This document shows positions 32,560-45,175 of a stretch of 64,000 nt of DNA, piece after piece. Source of the DNA: Aedes albopictus (Eukaryota; Arthropoda; Insecta; Diptera; Culicidae); contig NC_085137.1 of assembly GCF_035046485.1 (NCBI RefSeq), positions 340,494,505 through 340,558,504 of the forward strand, given 5' to 3'. Position numbers and translations under genes: made by a program. Positions within the stretch are counted from its first letter, which is position 1. Each line of letters begins with the position of its first letter. The notes under the pieces are model-generated. The model did no database searches, was not told the DNA's origin, and saw only the letters and a program-made list of their open reading frames with translations.

Positions 32560-35500
32560 TGTTGTCTCTGATTGCATCCATACAATCATTCAGTGCATTT
32601 CTGCGCGTCATTGAAAACCGTGCCATCTTAACTTCGCATTCATCTAAATTGGCAGTAATTATTCATTAATCGTCCCTGTGGAATCTTTACTCTTTCGATG
32701 GCGACGTTCAGTACAGAAGACACTTGCACTGACTGGGGACTACACGTACGGTCGATTAAAAAGAAGCAACCAGCTTATTGCTGCCGCATCAGCTGTTGTT
32801 TACAGGCGTTGTTCGATAAGCAACGTCATGTGGTAGCGATAATCTTTTGGCTTATGACTTTTTTGCACTTTATTTCGTTCTGTCAAAATTGAGACGACGG
32901 GAAAAAATCCGCTGCCTGTTTCCTAGTGCTCCCTCAGCTACATTCCCACTAGAGAAATGGAAGTGGGTGCCGTGCATCGCAAAACATGCATCCGACCGAT
33001 CAAGTACGATGCACTTGGATGCGATGGTCGGTCGGTTGGCAAAATCGAGAGAATAGTGGGTAATTATACTCATAATGAGAACAACGGAAACGATCCATTG
33101 CGTATCGCGATGTTCTCTGTGGAGCGAACAGAAAAGAGCGCATAAAAGGCAGGGCATTCACGTTCGTTGCTACGAACTGGTGTTCCCAAGAATTCTGGAT
33201 CCGATTGCAGCGCGACTAGGCTAAGCGAGTTCCCCTCGTTTCAGTGACCTCTCTGTTGCTTGGTTGGTGTCTGGATTCAATGGAACGAATGCATCGAGAA
33301 TGTGCTTAGACTGCATTGTCTGCAAACGACTTGTGGTAGATGCATGTAAACCAGATCGTTTGAACTTGATTTGTTCGAAAACATTCAATTCAATGAAGTA
33401 GTATAGAACGTCGTCGTAGTTACTCATTTTGAACAACTGCAACACTTTCAGAGGTGTGTCTATATCGATCTGGAGGCCTGTCTAATTCTTGTCACAGTGC
33501 CACGAACAAAAATCCGACGAAAGCCGCTATCATTTCCAAACTTACTATCACTTATTGCCGCTTCCACGATCCCACCATGCGCAGCTACTTTAGCAATTAG
33601 ATCGCCACCGAATGCCGATAGCAAACAGAATCGAAAGTGTCACGCCAACATAAAAAGGCTAATCAATTCAAGTTCGAACTGGTTTTCTGATATTTTGTGT
33701 CTTCATCACTTTCGTACCAATAATGGTTAAGTGAGGGAAAAAGAATCAAAATGCATCTACGGAACGGGGTAAAATGGAGCATACTGGGATGGATGTCGAT
33801 CCATAAACTACGTAGTCTTATTTTAATCTATTTCAAGTCCTCACCTACCCCTCGTAGACTTTATCCGTACACAGTAGACTTCTACCAGACCACCAAACCT
33901 TGTGCACTAGCCCCTCTCTGAAGTAATACCTTCTTGGTGGTTCCGGAGAGACGTAGGGTCCATAGGAATATGTTTAATGGGTACGAGGAGATAATAGTCC
34001 CATGGCTTTTACTAATGTAGTAGAAGACGGCCTCAGCCCCACACTACCCTATCCTTGTTATTATGGTGTCTGTTTGCAGATTATCCTCCTATGGTTTAGA
34101 AGGAAAAAAAGACCACCCAACCTTCTCTCCTCTAACAATCCACGTAGCTTATGGAAGGAGTTCCAATCACTTACTAGCTGACCGTTCTTAAATCACGCAG
34201 AACAAATTTTGATCATCTCAGACCTACCCCTCCTTTCTCGTAGACTTTCGTTTATGCAAAACTTTAAGAATTCCGAAACGCTATGAAGATATTTTTTTAG
34301 ATATTTTGGATTAAAATCCTCTCTACAACGAATTTCTCTTATACTTCATTATTTATAAGTGAAGTTCGCAATAGGTTCATATGTTAACGGGTGTGGTTGG
34401 TTTGTACTTCCATCACGCTTTTTCTACAAGCTGCCTGATTTTGATCACGTAGTAACAGCAACCTGCATGGTGAGCATATTTGCGAATGCGATGCGAAAGA
34501 GTGCGAACGCGGATTGACCATTTACGCTGTGAGATAGATCACTCCTCAAGTAGGGGAGGGTGGGCTAAAATGCGCAGAACAGAACAATTTGGATGGTCTC
34601 ACAAGTATCTTATAATGTCTACTGATCAGTCGTAGGTTTAAAATTAAAACAAAACTACAGTGATCTAGCTTATTGGAAATAAAAATTGAGTAAAAGTTCG
34701 AAGAAAGCTTATGCGTTATTTACTTTAGAAAAAAAAGTTGTATGACGCAAAAGTATTATATACAATACAGTTTCTGAACTTCCGTTAGATATTCATACGT
34801 AAATAGCTAGTATCGATAATGTGTCAGTGTAAGAGATGTTCTAATTCATCTCACTAAATACAAAACACGGATATTCGACGTAAATTTTCGTACACATTAC
34901 GAACTGACGCAACGATCACACGTGATTGTAGACGCAGCAAGGCCCATGTGCTGCGTCGCTACTCCAATACCCACACATCGAGCGGCGTGGGTGTGCGAGA
35001 TGGGAGGCAAAATCTCAAAAATTTCTAAAATTATCCCTCCCATTAGGTACACGGACTATGTACCTACCAATAGCTGACCCAGCTGTTATTGGCGGCAAGG
35101 TCATGGTGCCAGGAAATCCCCGGTGTGGCGCTCGGTTACCCGGTACCTATCGTTTTGCCTTTCACGTTCATCGTGGAAAACAGACCTGGGTGATGCGTAA
35201 ACCAAGCGCACCACTAGCAGACACAAGTCATGCGGTTGTTATCATTGTCTGCTCACTTATTTCATCATCATTGCCGCAATTATCTGGTGCAGAGGTGGGT
35301 CACCTGTATATTGCAAGATTGTTAAACCGTCTTACATCATACTAGAGGCACATTTCGTTAGTATGGATGAACGGAGATGACACACGACATTGGGGAACGG
35401 ATGGCGTTGTTATAATGCGTCATCAGTTGCAATGTGGAGTAGATAATCAGATGGGATAGAGTGAAGACGGAGCGTTCCGAGCGTGAAATTTAAAATGAAA

Positions 35501-35590
35501 TTCGTTCGTTCTGGGAATGTTGACGTCAAAGGTACGCTGTATTGGGGAGTATTTTTAGATCAATTTGTGCATCGATGATTACAATACTTT
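32560..35590. other. 3 kb without a recognised gene
   Basis: Includes higher-complexity sequence at 32690-33730, with CATAAAAGGC at about 33141-33150 as a possible TATA element and several 60-95-codon frames, none with a recognisable product. 33760-34460 repeats a CTCGTAGACTTT motif (33856 and 34235). 34560-34580 has GGGAGGGTGGGCTAAAATGC, reminiscent of MITE ends nearby but without a partner. Confidence 0.3.
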
Positions 35591-35596
35591 CAATAC

Positions 35597-36535
35597 TTTC
35601 AAATTTATTGTTCAACATTGCACTCGAAGGAGCGATTAGGAGGTCAGGCGTGCAGAGGAATGGCTCTATCATCACACGGTCGCACATGCTCCTCGGTTTT
35701 GCGGACGATATTGATCTCATCGGCATCGATCGTAGGGCAGTGGAGGAAGCTTATGCTCCTCTGAAGAGAGAGACAGCGAGGATAGGCTTGACGATTAACT
35801 CTACCAAGACGAAGTACATGATAGCGGGTAGAGACAGAAGCAGGCCTAGTGGTGTTAGTGCTGAGGTAGTGATTGATGGGGAAGTGTTTGAAGTTGTTGA
35901 AGAATTTGTTTATCTTGGAACACTTGTGACATGTGACAATGACGTTTCCCGTGAAGTGAAAAGGCGTATTGCAGCTGCGAATAGGGCCTTTTACGGATTG
36001 CGTAGCCAGCTTAGGTCCCGTAACTTGCAAACGCAAACAAAATTCGCTCTGTATAAGACGCTGATTCTTCCGGTTGCCCTCTACGGTCACGAAGCGTGGA
36101 CGTTAAAGGAGGTAGACCGAAAAGCTTTTGGAGTTTTTGAGCGCAAAGTGCTGCGGACAATTCTCGGTGGGAAACAAGAAAATGGAGTGTGGCGCAGACG
36201 CATGAATCACGAGTTGTACCAAGTGTACGAAGATGCGAATATTGTGAAACGTATAAAATACGGCAGACTTCAGTGGGCTGGACACGTAGTGCGAATGTCG
36301 GAAGAAAGAATAGCGAAAACAATATTCAGCAGAGAACCCGGTAGAGGTAGGCGGCTTCGTGGGCGGCCGCGAACTCGCTGGCTGCACGCGGTTGAAGAAG
36401 ATCTACGATCCCTACACGTTCGGGGAAACTGGAGGAACATCGCCCAAGACCGACGAAGATGGTGCTCTACTATACGCTCGGCATTGGAGTAAAGTTACTT
36501 TGTAGCCAACAAGGTATCAAGGTAAGGTAGGTAGG
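35597..36535 (+). pseudogene. RTE-like retrotransposon, 5'-truncated with intact C-terminal half
   Basis: Open from the LLFNIALEGAIRRSG block through a stop at 36492, with no frameshift. Contains the catalytic FADDI (Asp at 35704-35709), [67 protein letters not shown] and RLQWAGHVVRM. The endonuclease, linker and RT fingers are missing, as expected from target-primed reverse transcription that stopped early. Less decayed than the copies at 23.3 and 59.7 kb. Ends near a GGTATCAAGGTAAGGTAGG tract. Confidence 0.8.
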
Positions 36536-36649
36536 ATTACCGGTGTATCAAACAAGAAACATGTTATCTCACTGCAATAAATTTCTGCAGGACGTGCTAA
36601 GTAAGAGAAACACAATCAGTGAAGTATTTATGGTGAAGCAAACTAACTC

Positions 36650-36940
36650 ACGTGAAACTTCATGGAAGCTTTTTCGTCATCAATGAACACCAAGTATAGA
36701 AACTCTTGTAATTCATTGATGTACTCCAAGATGATACGGAGCATGACAATATGGCCCACACAGGACAGTCCGGCACGGAATCTTGCGTGCTGCCGTCGGA
36801 GAGTTGCGTTAATCTTCTCCTGTATCCGGTTAAGGATCACTTTGCAGAGGACATTGAGAACGATACACAGTAATATGATGCCCCGCCAACTTTCGCATAC
36901 AGTCAAGTCACCGTTTTTGGGTAGAGTAATGCGGGGCAAA
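36650..36940 (-). pseudogene. RTE-like reverse transcriptase fragment, minus strand
   Basis: Minus-strand frame includes LPKNGDLTVCESWRGIILL, VLCKVILNRIQEKINATLRR, ARFRAGLSCVGHIVMLRIIL and LYLVFIDDEKA. These are RT domains 2-4 of an RTE-type element different from the neighbouring copy. About 290 bp survive. Confidence 0.7.
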
Positions 36941-37350
36941 AGTTCGTACGAGGCAAAAGTTCGCACGAGGCAAAAGTTCGCAGTGGGTCTTTTTCTGAGC
37001 ATGAGTTAAGAACCCAAACAAATCTGTATGGGTTCGACACATAATCAGGTCAGCAACTCGACAATAAAAATTGGAACGATTTTGTTATGGTTTGGCAGAG
37101 TAATGCGAAAAAATGTGTTTCTCGGTGTTTTGATAGAACTTTTGGACCTTTAGGAATAAGAATTTGTAGTAACAGGAAGAAGAATAATCTCATAACCTCT
37201 TGATGTCGGAGAACTGTTATTACATAGTAGTTCGCGAGGTGCACTCGAATAAACAATAAACTACTAGTGCTTCTTGCAGAAAAGGACACTGTTTGGACCT
37301 CAACAGTGGGGCAAAAGTTCGCAGTAGCTGTGGGGCAAAAGTTCGCACTA
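36925..37350. repeat. Repeat with direct GGCAAAAGTTCGCA motifs at both ends
   Basis: Three copies of GGCAAAAGTTCG(C/T)A at 36935-36980 and two more at 37310-37345, all in the same orientation, so this is a direct rather than inverted arrangement. Spacing of the clusters is about 370 bp. Nature unknown. Confidence 0.5.
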
Positions 37351-37555
37351 GATTTCTGAGTCTAGTAGTTCAATATAATTACAGAATCTTTGAAGCAATG
37401 ATAATTTCGTATAGAAACTACTATATATGCATAATATGTGTACCCGGGTAGACGAGAATATCTAAATCATATCTCAAATCGAACACTTTTTGCTGTCATA
37501 GCTCGATGTGATTTTGATGAGTTATTCAAAATTCTAATGAATATCTCACGAATAT

Positions 37556-37874
37556 AATAATTTAATAACTTCTTCATTTAACGAGATAGAATGTCGCAAT
37601 GTTCAGCAAAATTGTGTATTTTTATATGCTCAACAACTTTCTAGAACATAAAAAAATTGTATAAAATCTTGGTAAAAAGCTATGATTATTTTAACGTATT
37701 ATAAAAAAAAACATGTTTAAAAATCACTCAGAAATTGATTTTTATTATAACTTTTAATCCATAATTTTTACATTATTTGCATGTTCTGCAAAGTTGTTGA
37801 GCATATAAAAATACACAATTTTGCTGAACATTGCGACATTCTATCTCGTTAAATGAAGAAGTTATTAAATTATT
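37556..37874. repeat. 319-bp palindrome (MITE-like)
   Basis: Left arm AATAATTTAATAACTTCTTC through CAATGTTCAGCAAAATTGTG and on for about 90 bp, mirrored to end at 37874. The 38060-38330 stretch carries further, weaker echoes (TTCAATGTTCAGCAAAAACA, CAAAGTTGTTCAAAACTGC), suggesting more debris of related repeats to 38400. Confidence 0.7.
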
Positions 37875-37879
37875 TCAAT

Positions 37880-38900
37880 ATTTGATAATTGTTTGTTTAT
37901 TTACCATAACACATGAAGAATACACTTGTATACAAAAGTTTAAGCCATTTTGATATAGTCGAAATATAGTTGTTTCATTATTCGAAACGGTTCTCTGCGC
38001 CATTTTGCGCCGAAAGCAGTTATACTATTTCGAAGTTACTCTATAAATATCAGTAATTTGTAAATAACTTTCTTATTTCAAAAGCTAGCGTTTTTCAATG
38101 TTCAGCAAAAACATGTATTTTTACATTCCAAACAACTTTGTAGAAGACGCAAAAAATCTAAAAAATCCCGTTAAAAAGTTATGATGAAATATATGATTTC
38201 TAGGGGTCATGCACATACAACGCAATATATCTCGTAAAGTATGCGATTCAGCATTATGGCGTCTTGGACAAAGTTGTTCAAAACTGCATTTTGCACAACT
38301 TTGCCGAAGACATCAAACGTCTATCTGCATTTTTCGAAAAAATATTTTTTTCATCTCACTTATAGGTGGATTGATCATTCAACTCTTTATGTCAAAAGAA
38401 GCGCCTTGTCTATTGTAGAAACTTCTCCGAAGAAACTATATCGCTAAAATCATCGGTTGAAACGTTATTAAAAAAGCGCACGAAATCGGCAAAATAAAAC
38501 ACTGTGAACGCTAGAATAGCCCAATAATATTGGAAAATGGTGGAGCCATTGCTAAGATATAGTCGTTTAAAAATTGATTTACAACTAATTTTCGATCCCG
38601 GGGTCGTTAATATAAACCTTGTAAGGCCTTATGGTTTTTGTGTTTGTTCTTTTAGAGTATTATAATATCCAGTCCCTAGCTTTTGTTTGAAAGCCCTAGC
38701 AGTCTGAATTTTTCTGATATTTTTTTCCGGAAATAAATCTTATTCAGAAATTTCTGAAATTGGAGTACCCTTAGGAGTGCTCCCTTGCACAAATTACAAA
38801 CAGAAGTAACAAGTGGCCTTGAGGTTGTATTCGGCCTTCCAAACATTGAACAGCTCCCAAAAATAAATGGTTTGTTTGATTTCGTTTTTTTTTTGTTCAA
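37880..38900. other. Repeat debris, no gene recognised
   Basis: Contains partial echoes of the preceding palindrome and of a CAAAGTTGTTC/ACAACTTTGCCGAAGAC pair (38271-38312). No coding signature. Confidence 0.35.
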
Positions 38901-38906
38901 ATGATA

Positions 38907-39173
38907 CACATCTCGCGTTTAGTATCATACAGGCGTATCTACAATGATCGATTTCTCTTTATCGATCTTTTCTTCGGATTATTCCGGAAAATACGACCAA
39001 TTTACGGATGACCTCTCGGTGTGTTTTGGTGAAGGGCGACTAGGACTAACATCTAAAACAAAACAAAAAGAACCGAAAATGTCTTGCCGGCAAAGTTATT
39101 AACCAAAGAGAAAATCGATGAAGAGAAATCGATCATTGTGGATACGCCCGTATGATACTGAACACGAGACGTG
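38907..39173. repeat. 267-bp MITE, TA duplication
   Basis: Begins CACATCTCGCGTTTAGTATC and ends with the inverse of CACGTCTCGTGTTCAGTATC. Arms continue through CATACGGGCGTATC and AATGATCGATTTCTC. TA flanks at 38905-38906 and 39174-39175. Confidence 0.85.
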
Positions 39174-41127
39174 TATAGTTATAGGATTTGGCAACTGTGT
39201 GCACTATGAATAAAAAAAGTTCCATCGGAAATTTATCTGGATTAACACCTCTAGAAGTTCCACCAACAACTTCCCAAGAAGTTCTTCCAGGTATTTCTCT
39301 AGGAATACCATTGGGATGTCCATCAAGAGTTTTCCTGGAGAATTCTGAAGATGTTACACCGGAAACTCCTGTAGGAGTACCACCAAGAGTTCCTACAGCA
39401 GTTTCACCTACAGCAGTTTCCACAAGAGTTTCACCAGAAGTTTATCCAGAAGTTCCACTGATTTTTTTAGAACTTCCACCGAATATTTCTATAGGAGTTC
39501 AACAGCGATTCCCTCAAGAAACCTATCGGGAGTTCTTTTATTAGGAGTTCTACCGGCGTATTCCTAAGAATTCCCACCAGGAACCCTTCTAGGCTTTCCA
39601 CCGAGCATTTATTTGGGAGTTTCATCGGGAATTCCTTCACAAGTACAATAGGGAAGCCATTTAGAAATTTCACAGGGAAATCTTCCTGGAGATCTGTTAA
39701 TAAATTTCCACGGCGAATTCCTTCCGGAGTTTTACCGGGTATTCTTCTTGAACTACCACTGGAAATTCATCTAGGATTCTAGGAGATGCTCTGGGAATTC
39801 ACGCAGGAGTTCCATAAGAAATTTTTCTTGAAGTTTCACCGCATTTTATTTCCAGAATTTCCACCGAGTTTATATCTAGAAGTTCCAACGCGAATTCCTC
39901 CAGTAATTCCCTCGGCATTTTCTTATAAAAAAAACACCGGATGCTCCTTTAGGAATTCTACCTAGAATTTCTCTAGGATTTTCACCGAGAATTTCTCTAG
40001 GAGTTTCACCAGGAATTCGTCAAGGAGTACCATCGGTTAGTCCTCTAGAAGTTCTACCGGGAGTTTCAGTACTTGTTCTACTGAGAGTTACTCAAGGAGT
40101 ACCACCGGGAATTCCTACAGCAGCTTCAGTTGAAATTTCTGTAGGTATTTCAATAGACCTGTGCGACAGGTAGATTCATGAATGCCTCCTAGAGATACAT
40201 CAGAGATTCATCCAGAAGATCCTTCAGGAATTCCCATAGAAGATCTTTCAGAGATTAGTCTGAGAGTTTCTTCAGAGATTTCTTCTGAAGTTCCTTCAGG
40301 AACAGGAGTTGCTTTAGGAACTAGTACAGGAGTTACCTCAGAGATTCCTCCAGAAGATCCTGCAGAAATTCCTCGAGAATTTCAACAAGGGATTTCTCCT
40401 GACGTGCTGTAGGTATCGCTCAAGGAGATCCTTCAGGGATCATTTTGGGAGTTTCACCAAGGGTTCCTACAGGAAATCCTTCTAGTATCCCCCCCGGAAT
40501 TCAAAAATCCCTCCTTGAATTCCTTCGGGGATTGCTCTTTGAATTACTTTGGGGATGCCTCATGAAATTTTTTCAGAGATTCTTTCAAGGGTTCTTCCAA
40601 GAAATGCTCCAGAAACTCCTTCGGTTATTATTCCAGGAGTTCGTTCAGGGATCTCCCTAATAGCTCTAGTAGGATTCACGGATGCCTGCATCCAGGTTTT
40701 CATTAAGAATTTCTTTAGATGTTCCCTGAGCTATTTAAACAGGAGTTCGTTCAGTATCCTTCCAGAAGTTCCTTCAGAGAGTTTAAGGAAGATTCATAAA
40801 TGCCTCCTGGAGATCTATCAAGAATTACGTTTCTAAGGAATTCCTGCACGAGGTGTTAAGAAATTAGTCTAGTAGATCCTGCAGGGATTCCTTCTGAAGC
40901 TCCTTTAGAAATTCTTACAGGAGTTCTTACAGAATTTAATCCAGGAGTTCCTTCGGAGGTTCCTCCAGGAGTTTCAGGGATTCTTGCAGATTTTCTTCAG
41001 AGATTCCTCCTAAATTTCTTCAGGGATTCCTGCAGATGTTCTTTCAGAAAGCTATCCAGGATTTCTACCGGGTAGTTTATTTAAGGATTCCTATATAAGA
41101 GTTCTTTCTAAGATTTCTTCAGAATAT

Positions 41128-41364
41128 CCTTAAGAACGAACGGGACGATCGAGAGAATATCCGCCATTGCTCTGTTGCTACTAATATGGCAATCTCAGAT
41201 TATGCTTAAAATTTTGCAACAAAAACTTAGCACTGTGTATATGCTGATTGTTTTTCAGCATCTTCAGTGCGATAGAAATCGAGATTACCATCTTCAAAAT
41301 CGCGAGGCAAATTGTTAGAAAGAGAGGAAAGATAAGAAAAATAATACGGCGCCCCGTATCGTCT
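41128..41364 (-). repeat. Conserved ~240-bp module inside the array, copy 1
   Basis: Reverse complement matches 56321-56572 nearly end to end: GATACGG start, CCTCTCTTTCTAACAATTTG, CGCGATTTTGAAGATG, TAATCTCGATTTCTAT, GCTGAAAAACAATCAGCATA, CAATGGCGGATATT, and the CGTTCTTAAGG end. In both copies the CTTAAGG end directly adjoins degenerate tandem array. Confidence 0.8.
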
Positions 41365-42278
41365 TAAAGAATTCCTTGAGGTGTTCTTTTAGGGACTCTT
41401 CCAGAAGTTCTTCCAGGGGTTCTTTCAGGTTGTAGATTGAGATTTTTTTTTTCCAAGTGGACTCATGGATGCCTCTAGGAGTTACATCAGAGATATCTCC
41501 AGAAGCTCATTCAGGAATTCCTACAAGAGTTCTTGTGGGTGTTCCTTCAATAATTTCCTTAGGATTATAATTAGGCATATTTCCAGGATATTCTTGAAGG
41601 ATCTTTCATGGAGTTTCTACAAGTATTTATTCAGGATTTCTTTCTGAAACTCCTCCAGTAATTCTTTAGAGGATACATCTTGCAAATCCTTCCTCCTACC
41701 CGGAAAGAATCCTTTTAGGAGATTCCGCCTCGAGGATTCCGCCAGGACATACTTCGGAGATTCCTACCGTAATTTCTTCGGGAATTCCCCCTGGAATTGC
41801 TGCAGGGATTTCTCCTATAATTCCTTCTGAGATTCACCCTAGATTTCCTTCCATCGGAGATTCTTCCTGGAATTCCATTGGTGATTCGTCTTAGATTTTC
41901 TTCGGATTACTTTCTCTTGGAATTATTTCGGGGATTCTTCATGGAATTCCTCCGGGAACTCCTTCTGGACTTAATTAAGGGATTCCTCCTGGACGTCCTT
42001 CGGGGATTACTCCTGGAATTATTTCAGGGATTTCTCTTGGAATTCATTCGGCGATTTTTCTGGATATTTTTCGTTGATTTCTCCTAGAAAGCCGTTTGGT
42101 ATTCTTTCTGGAATTTTGGGGATTCATGTTGAAATTTCTTTGTGGATTACTGCTGGACTTCTTTCGGGATCTTCTCTTAAAACTCCTGCGGTAATTCCTA
42201 CGAGAATCATTTCAAGAATTCCTCATGGAATTCCTACGATGATTCCTCCTGAGTTCCTTCAGTGATTCCTCTTAAACC

Positions 42279-42387
42279 TTCAGGACGCGCGCTGTTGTAA
42301 AAAGTACAACACTACCAAAAAACCTCGCTCGTCGTATAAAGTGCGAGCGCGGTGCAGTTTCGGTTGCTTGATGGCACACGTCCTGAA
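42279..42387. repeat. 109-bp insert with short inverted ends and inner hairpins
   Basis: TTCAGGACG at the left and CGTCCTGAA at the right. Inside, GTTGTAAAAAGTACAAC and CTCGC...GCGAG are two hairpins in tandem. Array units resume on both sides, so this was inserted into the array. Confidence 0.55.
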
Positions 42388-42512
42388 AAGTTAAACTGCC
42401 TTCGGAGATACTTCCAGAAACTCCTCCGGGGATTTCTCCTAAAATTCCTTCAGGGATTCTTTTTGATATTTTTTAGTTATTTCTTCCGAAGGAAAGTAAA
42501 GCGTGGGTTCCG

Positions 42513-42863
42513 ACCAGAGATGCCAGATATACACATTTTTCTGTATTATACAGATTTTTGACCTTCTATACAGGCAAGATACAGAGTACAGAAAAATACA
42601 GATTTTAAAAATGTGATACAGATTTCTCCAAGAAATATAATATGCAGTTATTTTCAATAAATGTATTGGCAATTTTATTAATCGCTGCTTGAACGTTGTT
42701 GTTTGTACATTTTCACACATGTTTTAGAAAATAAAGTACCAGTCGAAATCGTTAAAAAGTAGTACATTTTTTCAGTTTATATTAAAATCTAGAACTCTCG
42801 GTCTTTGCTATTCCCTCAAATAAGGCGATACAGAAAAATCTGTATCTGTATACATTTCTGGAC
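42513..42863. repeat. ~350-bp MITE rich in TACAGAT, copy 1
   Basis: Left end ATGCCAGATATACACATTTT and right end, inverted, CCAGAAATGTATACAGATAC, with TACAGATTTTTCTGTAT in both arms. Related sequence at 46494-46660. Confidence 0.6.
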
Positions 42864-42989
42864 CCGACACAAACTAGCCAAGAGCTAAAAATTCCACCTT
42901 GAATTTCTGCATGATAGATACTGTTCGTCGTGTATGACAATTCGAAACACCAGAAATTGTTTAGAGTCAAATGTGGCCTCAAAATGTGA

Positions 42990-45170
42990 CTTGTGTAAGA
43001 ATTTGTGTATTCAAAATTAGTATTTTCAGTCTCTCTTCATCAAAGTGTGCAAACACCAACGAAATTTTATGAAACTAAGCAATGCAACTTACTAATGACA
43101 CAATGCTGTCCTATGATATTTACTGAAATGTGTAATTCAAACCTTCAAATGATATATGTAGGAACTGTAAAGCACACCTGTTAAGTGGATAATCCAGCAG
43201 TATGCCTCCACAAGCTCCTGTTTTTATCTTACCCTTTATGTGCATCCACCTTCGCCATAAACCGTGTGATTAAAAACGACTTGCCTGATTTACTGCAACT
43301 CGGCCAGCCTTCCGTATACCGCTTTGGACCGGTATGTACGGGCGCAGTGTCGTCTCATTTACCGTGTGACAAACTACACTGATTCCAGCGTAAATTTGCA
43401 TAATTATATTATCACCATTCACCGGCGTATCTACTGTTTATCTAGCTGTTTAGCCGATCATTGTGATAATAATCGAATTTTCACATTATTGTTTAGCGTC
43501 ATCGATGCATTTTTCCTGCGGAGATATGAAATTTATCACATTGGTTGAATGATTACACCATGATACGAGGGAGATCGTATCATTTCCAATCAATTTATTC
43601 ACTTTTTTGGTGTTGTATTGTTACAGTTATTATAATTGAAAGTGAATATATTTATGGCATTGCGATAGATTTCTTATCATCACATTGAAGCTATCACAGA
43701 TTTATACGAAACAACAATTCTCAGTCGTTCCAAGTCTGGTGGGAATTCGGATTTATTTTCGCGGTCGCCATTATCTGGAGCGTAGGGAATATTGATATCG
43801 GCATTAATCCTCATATCGTTATCTAACGATGTCAACCTTGGAATTGAAACCAGTGATTACCAATCATGAAGTGGCTGTGCGTTATGTAACTACTCAAATT
43901 CGTAACTGTTCAAAATGGCATGATGTAATAAAGAACATAAATGCATCACCATACTTTTACTTCTCTTTTGCTTCATAGTATTCTTATCTACATACACTTG
44001 ACCTTCCACATCCCTTCAGAAGTTTGGCAAAAGTTCGAAATGATAACAAACAATACTTCCAGCTATCAACAATTCGAACATCATACAAATGCGCCTCATC
44101 TAGGCGAGAGGAGCGTGCCTCTTCTCGCTCGCCATGTGTTATTATTTTGATTTAGTGTGGCACATAAAGTCACTCATTCATTCTGAAATAAGAAAACGCA
44201 ATATGCTAAGCCGAACTCTGGGAGCCATGTGATTTTGTGCTACGTGTAATGTGGTACGTGTAATCGGTTAATGTGTGACGTCACCAAAATCGTAACGATT
44301 CTCTAAATTTGTAGCGTAGTCCGTTGTTATCACCATCGGTGGCAATATTTACGACCAACAACGCAACGCTAGGCTCTTATCGCTAAAGTTGCTTGTTTTC
44401 AAATTCAGGCCTCACGCCTACCGATTGCCTAAGGAGGATGTTTGCATCCTAAATGGAACGGTTGCGGCTGCTAGGGCTGGTGAATGTTGTAAAATATTCT
44501 GTAACTTGATTTCCATTCAGGCAACCTGCTTGGCATTCATTACCGCGTGGTGAACCGGTCTGCGTGGTTCATGATCATTAATGCAAATCTATGAAATCAA
44601 TGATGCACTTCTGTGTTGCAAGGAAATATAAGAAAGAATGCGCGTGTACCCACCTGGTACTTGGAACGGCGACGCCGACACAATAGTGGTTATAATCGTC
44701 TTACTGTCGCCTTTTCTCTCTACGTTAATAGCCCTTGTCTAGGTAGAAAATGCGTGCGTTAGCGCCCAACCCGGAAAATCAATCAACAAATAATGGCAAC
44801 AATATGCAAATAAATTGCGTTGTTCTTGATCGGAGCGATCACTATATGATATTTAGGAATTTTATAATAATAGTGTCTGCTGTTACAGGAAAATAGTTCG
44901 AACCGTAATAAAACACAAGAGTGAAATTAAATTCCAATGCAAAGGAACGATGCAAATTATATGGTTTATTACTTTTATTAGCAGAATTCCTTGACTTCGT
45001 ACCGAAACACATCCGGCGCAGCTGTGGGAGACAGTTTCCATTCACTTTGGGCTGGAAATCAAAACAACACATCATTCATAACATTGAAGTTACTATTGTT
45101 CTACGTAAATTTGGGCCAAATGAGAAATTTGATGAGATTTTTTATGGAATTATATGACAACAATAACATT
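42990..45170. other. 2.2 kb without a recognised gene
   Basis: Moderately AT-rich, no inverted arms or tandem units noticed. Short frames only (longest 74-78 codons) with no family signature. Confidence 0.4.
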
Positions 45171-45175
45171 ATAAA

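Larger units (their letters stand above)
39235..42480. repeat. 3.2 kb degenerate tandem array, 24-bp period
   Basis: Units are variants of GGATTCCTCCTGGAATTCC with CCTTC, CTTCGG or CACCA spacers. The clearest register is 24 bp: between 41929 and 42060 successive octapeptide translations begin RG, RE, KG, RG, QG, RR with (F/L)(L/F/M)(E/D) following, and 40200-40320 shows five octads of S-(E/G)-I type. Long ORFs here are by-products of a unit length divisible by 3. Interrupted by a unique module (41128-41364) and by a small hairpin insert (42279-42387). Confidence 0.85.

Noticed and set aside
33221..33730. Minus-strand frames with a GTAAGT donor near 33570 as an exon
   Set aside because: The frame reading AFGGDLIAKVAAHGG looks protein-like, but a stop lies just upstream with no AG acceptor in between, so no valid exon could be built.
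40182..42087. Long ORFs in the degenerate array as repetitive proteins
   Set aside because: They follow from a unit length divisible by three; every frame and both strands give similar stretches, and there is no start context or conserved non-repeat domain.
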